Position numbers and translations under genes: made by a program
Assembly (NCBI GenBank): GCA_002432085.1
Contig: DJFN01000007.1
Coordinates: forward strand, 1 to 7,374
Source of the DNA: Flavobacteriales bacterium UBA5871
GTDB taxonomy: Bacteria > Bacteroidota > Bacteroidia > Flavobacteriales_D > Crocinitomicaceae
Direction: 5' to 3'
DNA length: 7,374 bases
Notes under the pieces: generated by a model
Databases searched by the model: none
Told to the model about the DNA's origin: nothing
The model's input: only the letters and a program-made list of their open reading frames with translations
In this document: positions 5,993 to 7,374 of the stretch, piece by piece
Layout: every line of letters begins with the position of its first letter
Position numbering within the stretch: position 1 is the first letter of the stretch

Positions 5993-6451
5993 CTAATGAA
6001 CAAGGTGCTTATAACGGCTTTCGGCCAGAGGAACGGGCCAGTTTCTGCGTAGATCACCCAGTCTTTGAACTAATCCGTCGTAAAGCAACGCTTGTGGATG
6101 TTCTGCGAGCTCGAAAAATGAAACACGACGCAGCTCGTCGTTTTCTTCAATGATCATGGACATACGGTCGAACCAGTCGATGCTGTATTCCTCCCCGATT
6201 GTGCGCAGAAAACGCGTTTGAGCGTCAATCGAGCAGCCACTTGCGCCGGCTACGGATTCATCGAGGGCGATCACCAGCTGGTAATTATTCAAAAATGCCC
6301 CGCAAGCGGCAAGCTGGGTTCCGTGAGCGGCCCATTGTTCCAGGAATTCAGCGATAGGTCCGGCCATGGCCTGCTGGTCATCGGCGCTGATCGGTCGGTT
6401 GGACGTGTAGATCCAAACGCGGGACTCATCGGGAAACTGGTCAATTTTCAT
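5993..6451 (-). CDS. Conserved Bacteroidota protein of unknown function, often mislabelled 'ABC transporter ATPase'
   Basis: This encodes a 152-residue soluble-looking protein with no signal peptide or membrane segment. I recognise it as the small family found directly after the CCG-type Fe-S protein in many Bacteroidota. Visible conserved features are SRVWIYTSNR (10-19), W40-A-A-H-G44, G72-C-S-I-D76 with Cys73, ID-W-F-DRM (91-97), and WPVPLAES near the C-terminus. Despite the label it often carries in databases, it has no Walker A (GxxxxGKS/T), no LSGGQ signature and no Walker B, so ATP hydrolysis of the ABC type is not supported. Its start lies 4 bases after the stop of the upstream Fe-S gene, implying translational coupling and a related task, perhaps maturation or partnership. 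That link is inference. Confidence 0.8.
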   Translation of the reverse strand: MKIDQFPDESRVWIYTSNRPISADDQQAMAGPIAEFLEQWAAHGTQLAACGAFLNNYQLVIALDESVAGASGCSIDAQTRFLRTIGEEYSIDWFDRMSMIIEENDELRRVSFFELAEHPQALLYDGLVQRLGDLRRNWPVPLAESRYKHLVH

Positions 6452-6455
6452 GTTC

Positions 6456-7247
6456 TTATAATTCTGCAGCGTTGGCGATCAGCTCGGCAACATCGAGTAC
6501 GGCAATTTCGTGTTCTTTGTTGAAGTTCTTCACTCCGTCGGTCATCATGGTGTTGCAGAACGGACAACCGGTAGCGATGATCGAAGCCTGCGTTTCGAGT
6601 GCGTCTTCGGTGCGTTCCACGTTGACTTCCTTATTGCCCGGCTCGGCTTCTTTGAACATTTGCGCGCCACCGGCTCCGCAGCACAAGCCTTTGCTTTTGC
6701 AGCGCTTCATTTCAACGAGCTCGGCATCCAGCTTTTCGATCAACGAGCGCGGTGCTTCGTAGATATCGTTTCCGCGACCGAGGTAGCATGGATCGTGGAA
6801 GGTGATTTTCTTTCCTTTGTAAGTACCGCCGCCTTCGAGCGTCAATTTACCCTGATTGATGAGATCCTGGATCAGCTGCGTGTGGTGAATCACTTCGTAA
6901 TTACCGCCCAGCTCAGGATATTCGTTTTTCAGCGTATTGAAGCAATGCGGACAAGCCGTAACGATCTTTTTGACTTCGTAGCCGTTCAGCACCTGGATAT
7001 TCATCATGGCTTGCATCTGGAACGTGAATTCGTTTCCGGCGCGCTTGGCAGGATCGCCCGTGCAGGACTCTTCAGCTCCGAGAACGGCAAATTTTACGTT
7101 GCATTTATTCAGGATTTTCACCAGCGCTTTGGTGATCTTTTTGGCGCGGTCATCGAAGCTGCCGGAGCAGCCCACCCAAAACAGCAATTCCGGTGTTTCG
7201 CCGGTTGCCATCATTTCGGCCATTGTTGGTACGGTCAAAGTACTCAT
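6456..7247 (-). CDS. (Fe-S)-binding protein with two CCG cysteine-rich domains (HdrB/LutA/GlcF-like)
   Basis: This 263-residue soluble protein belongs to the cysteine-rich CCG family found in heterodisulfide reductase HdrB/HdrD, LutA and GlcF. The second domain has the full pattern: C154 in HDPCYLGR, C189-C190-G191 in GLCCGAGG, and C228-P-F-C231. The first is similar but with one cysteine replaced: C27 in WVGCSGSFDDR, S61-C62-T-G64 in EESCTGDPAKR, and C99-P-H-C102. Members bind Fe-S clusters and move electrons, usually with a partner carrying ferredoxin clusters; here the partner is probably the gene immediately upstream. The substrate is unknown. I chose the ATG at 7247, because the homologous N-terminus MSTLTVPTMAEMMATGETPELLFWVGC begins there; a TTG at 7262 would add only five residues. 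It ends 4 bases before the next gene. Confidence 0.88.
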   Translation of the reverse strand: MSTLTVPTMAEMMATGETPELLFWVGCSGSFDDRAKKITKALVKILNKCNVKFAVLGAEESCTGDPAKRAGNEFTFQMQAMMNIQVLNGYEVKKIVTACPHCFNTLKNEYPELGGNYEVIHHTQLIQDLINQGKLTLEGGGTYKGKKITFHDPCYLGRGNDIYEAPRSLIEKLDAELVEMKRCKSKGLCCGAGGAQMFKEAEPGNKEVNVERTEDALETQASIIATGCPFCNTMMTDGVKNFNKEHEIAVLDVAELIANAAEL

Positions 7248-7288
7248 AATTGGTTCGTTCAAAGTTTCGTCTTAGTGAACTTCTTTTA

Positions 7289-7374
7289 TTAATTCTCGTG
7301 GATCCAGTTTCCTCGGTCGGCCGGTGAAAACTGCCATGGCGCACCGTTGTTTTCGATGTTGGTCAGCATACCCG
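7289..7374 (-). CDS. C-terminal tail of a probable 4Fe-4S dicluster / HdrD-like membrane protein (partial)
   Basis: Only the last 27 residues are present, GMLTNIENNGAPWQFSPADR then GNWIHEN and a TAA stop at 7291-7289; the gene continues past the right edge. The NIENNGxPWxFSPxDR segment is one I associate with the (Fe-S)-binding, 4Fe-4S dicluster protein normally encoded just before the CCG protein in Bacteroidota, usually with N-terminal membrane helices. The 41-base gap to the next ATG supports one operon. The assignment rests on this short motif and on position, so the domain content is inference. Confidence 0.65.
   Translation of the reverse strand, partial: GMLTNIENNGAPWQFSPADRGNWIHEN

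Noticed and set aside
7248..7262. Upstream TTG start for the CCG protein
   Set aside because: It adds five residues not typical of the family; the ATG at 7247 opens the familiar N-terminus.
6510..7292. 260-codon open frame on the plus strand opposite the CCG protein
   Set aside because: It mirrors a clear Fe-S protein gene and shows no domain; the Phe/His-rich composition is typical of an antisense frame.
1..7374. Mobile element or defence island
   Set aside because: I see no transposase, integrase, terminal inverted repeats, nuclease or toxin-antitoxin genes; the genes present are core respiratory and envelope functions.

Overview
The window most likely comes from a Bacteroidota chromosome. 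The reasons are an Alternative Complex III (act) operon with actA first and a cytochrome-fused ActA, promoter boxes of the Bacteroidota form TAnnTTTG, start codons without clear Shine-Dalgarno sites, and an iron-sulfur gene cluster that I recognise from Flavobacteriia-like and Sphingobacteriia-like genomes. I cannot name a genus.

Layout. (1) Positions 1-5130, minus strand, hold the start of the act operon, transcribed actA > actB > actC. ActC is cut by the left edge. Alternative Complex III is a quinol:electron-acceptor oxidoreductase that replaces cytochrome bc1: ActC-type membrane subunits handle quinol, ActB carries four Fe-S clusters, and ActA carries c-type hemes that pass electrons on towards cytochrome oxidase. 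(2) Positions 5131-5456 are a divergent intergenic region with a candidate act promoter preceded by an 11-bp-phased direct repeat, and a candidate promoter for the rightward gene. (3) Positions 5457-5849, plus strand, encode a small secreted SPOR-domain protein. (4) Positions 5850-5992 are a convergent spacer with AT-rich heptamer repeats and a hairpin. (5) Positions 5993-7374, minus strand, hold an operon of three genes in transcription order: the tail of a probable membrane-bound (Fe-S) protein, a two-domain CCG (HdrB/LutA-like) Fe-S protein, and a 152-aa conserved protein often mislabelled 'ABC transporter ATPase'.

Points that stand out. The N-terminal monoheme motif of ActA reads CATCP instead of CATCH, one base from canonical. 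Base composition and codon choice change sharply inside actB, near the start of its ferredoxin domain; the actB 3' part and actC are clearly more GC-rich than everything upstream. The 137-bp actB-actC spacer contains two facing arrays of 7-bp repeats. The convergent spacer has a similar heptamer architecture built from a different monomer.

I found no transposase, CRISPR array, tRNA, rRNA or defence system. The window is mostly core respiratory metabolism, and I do not claim a wholly new system.
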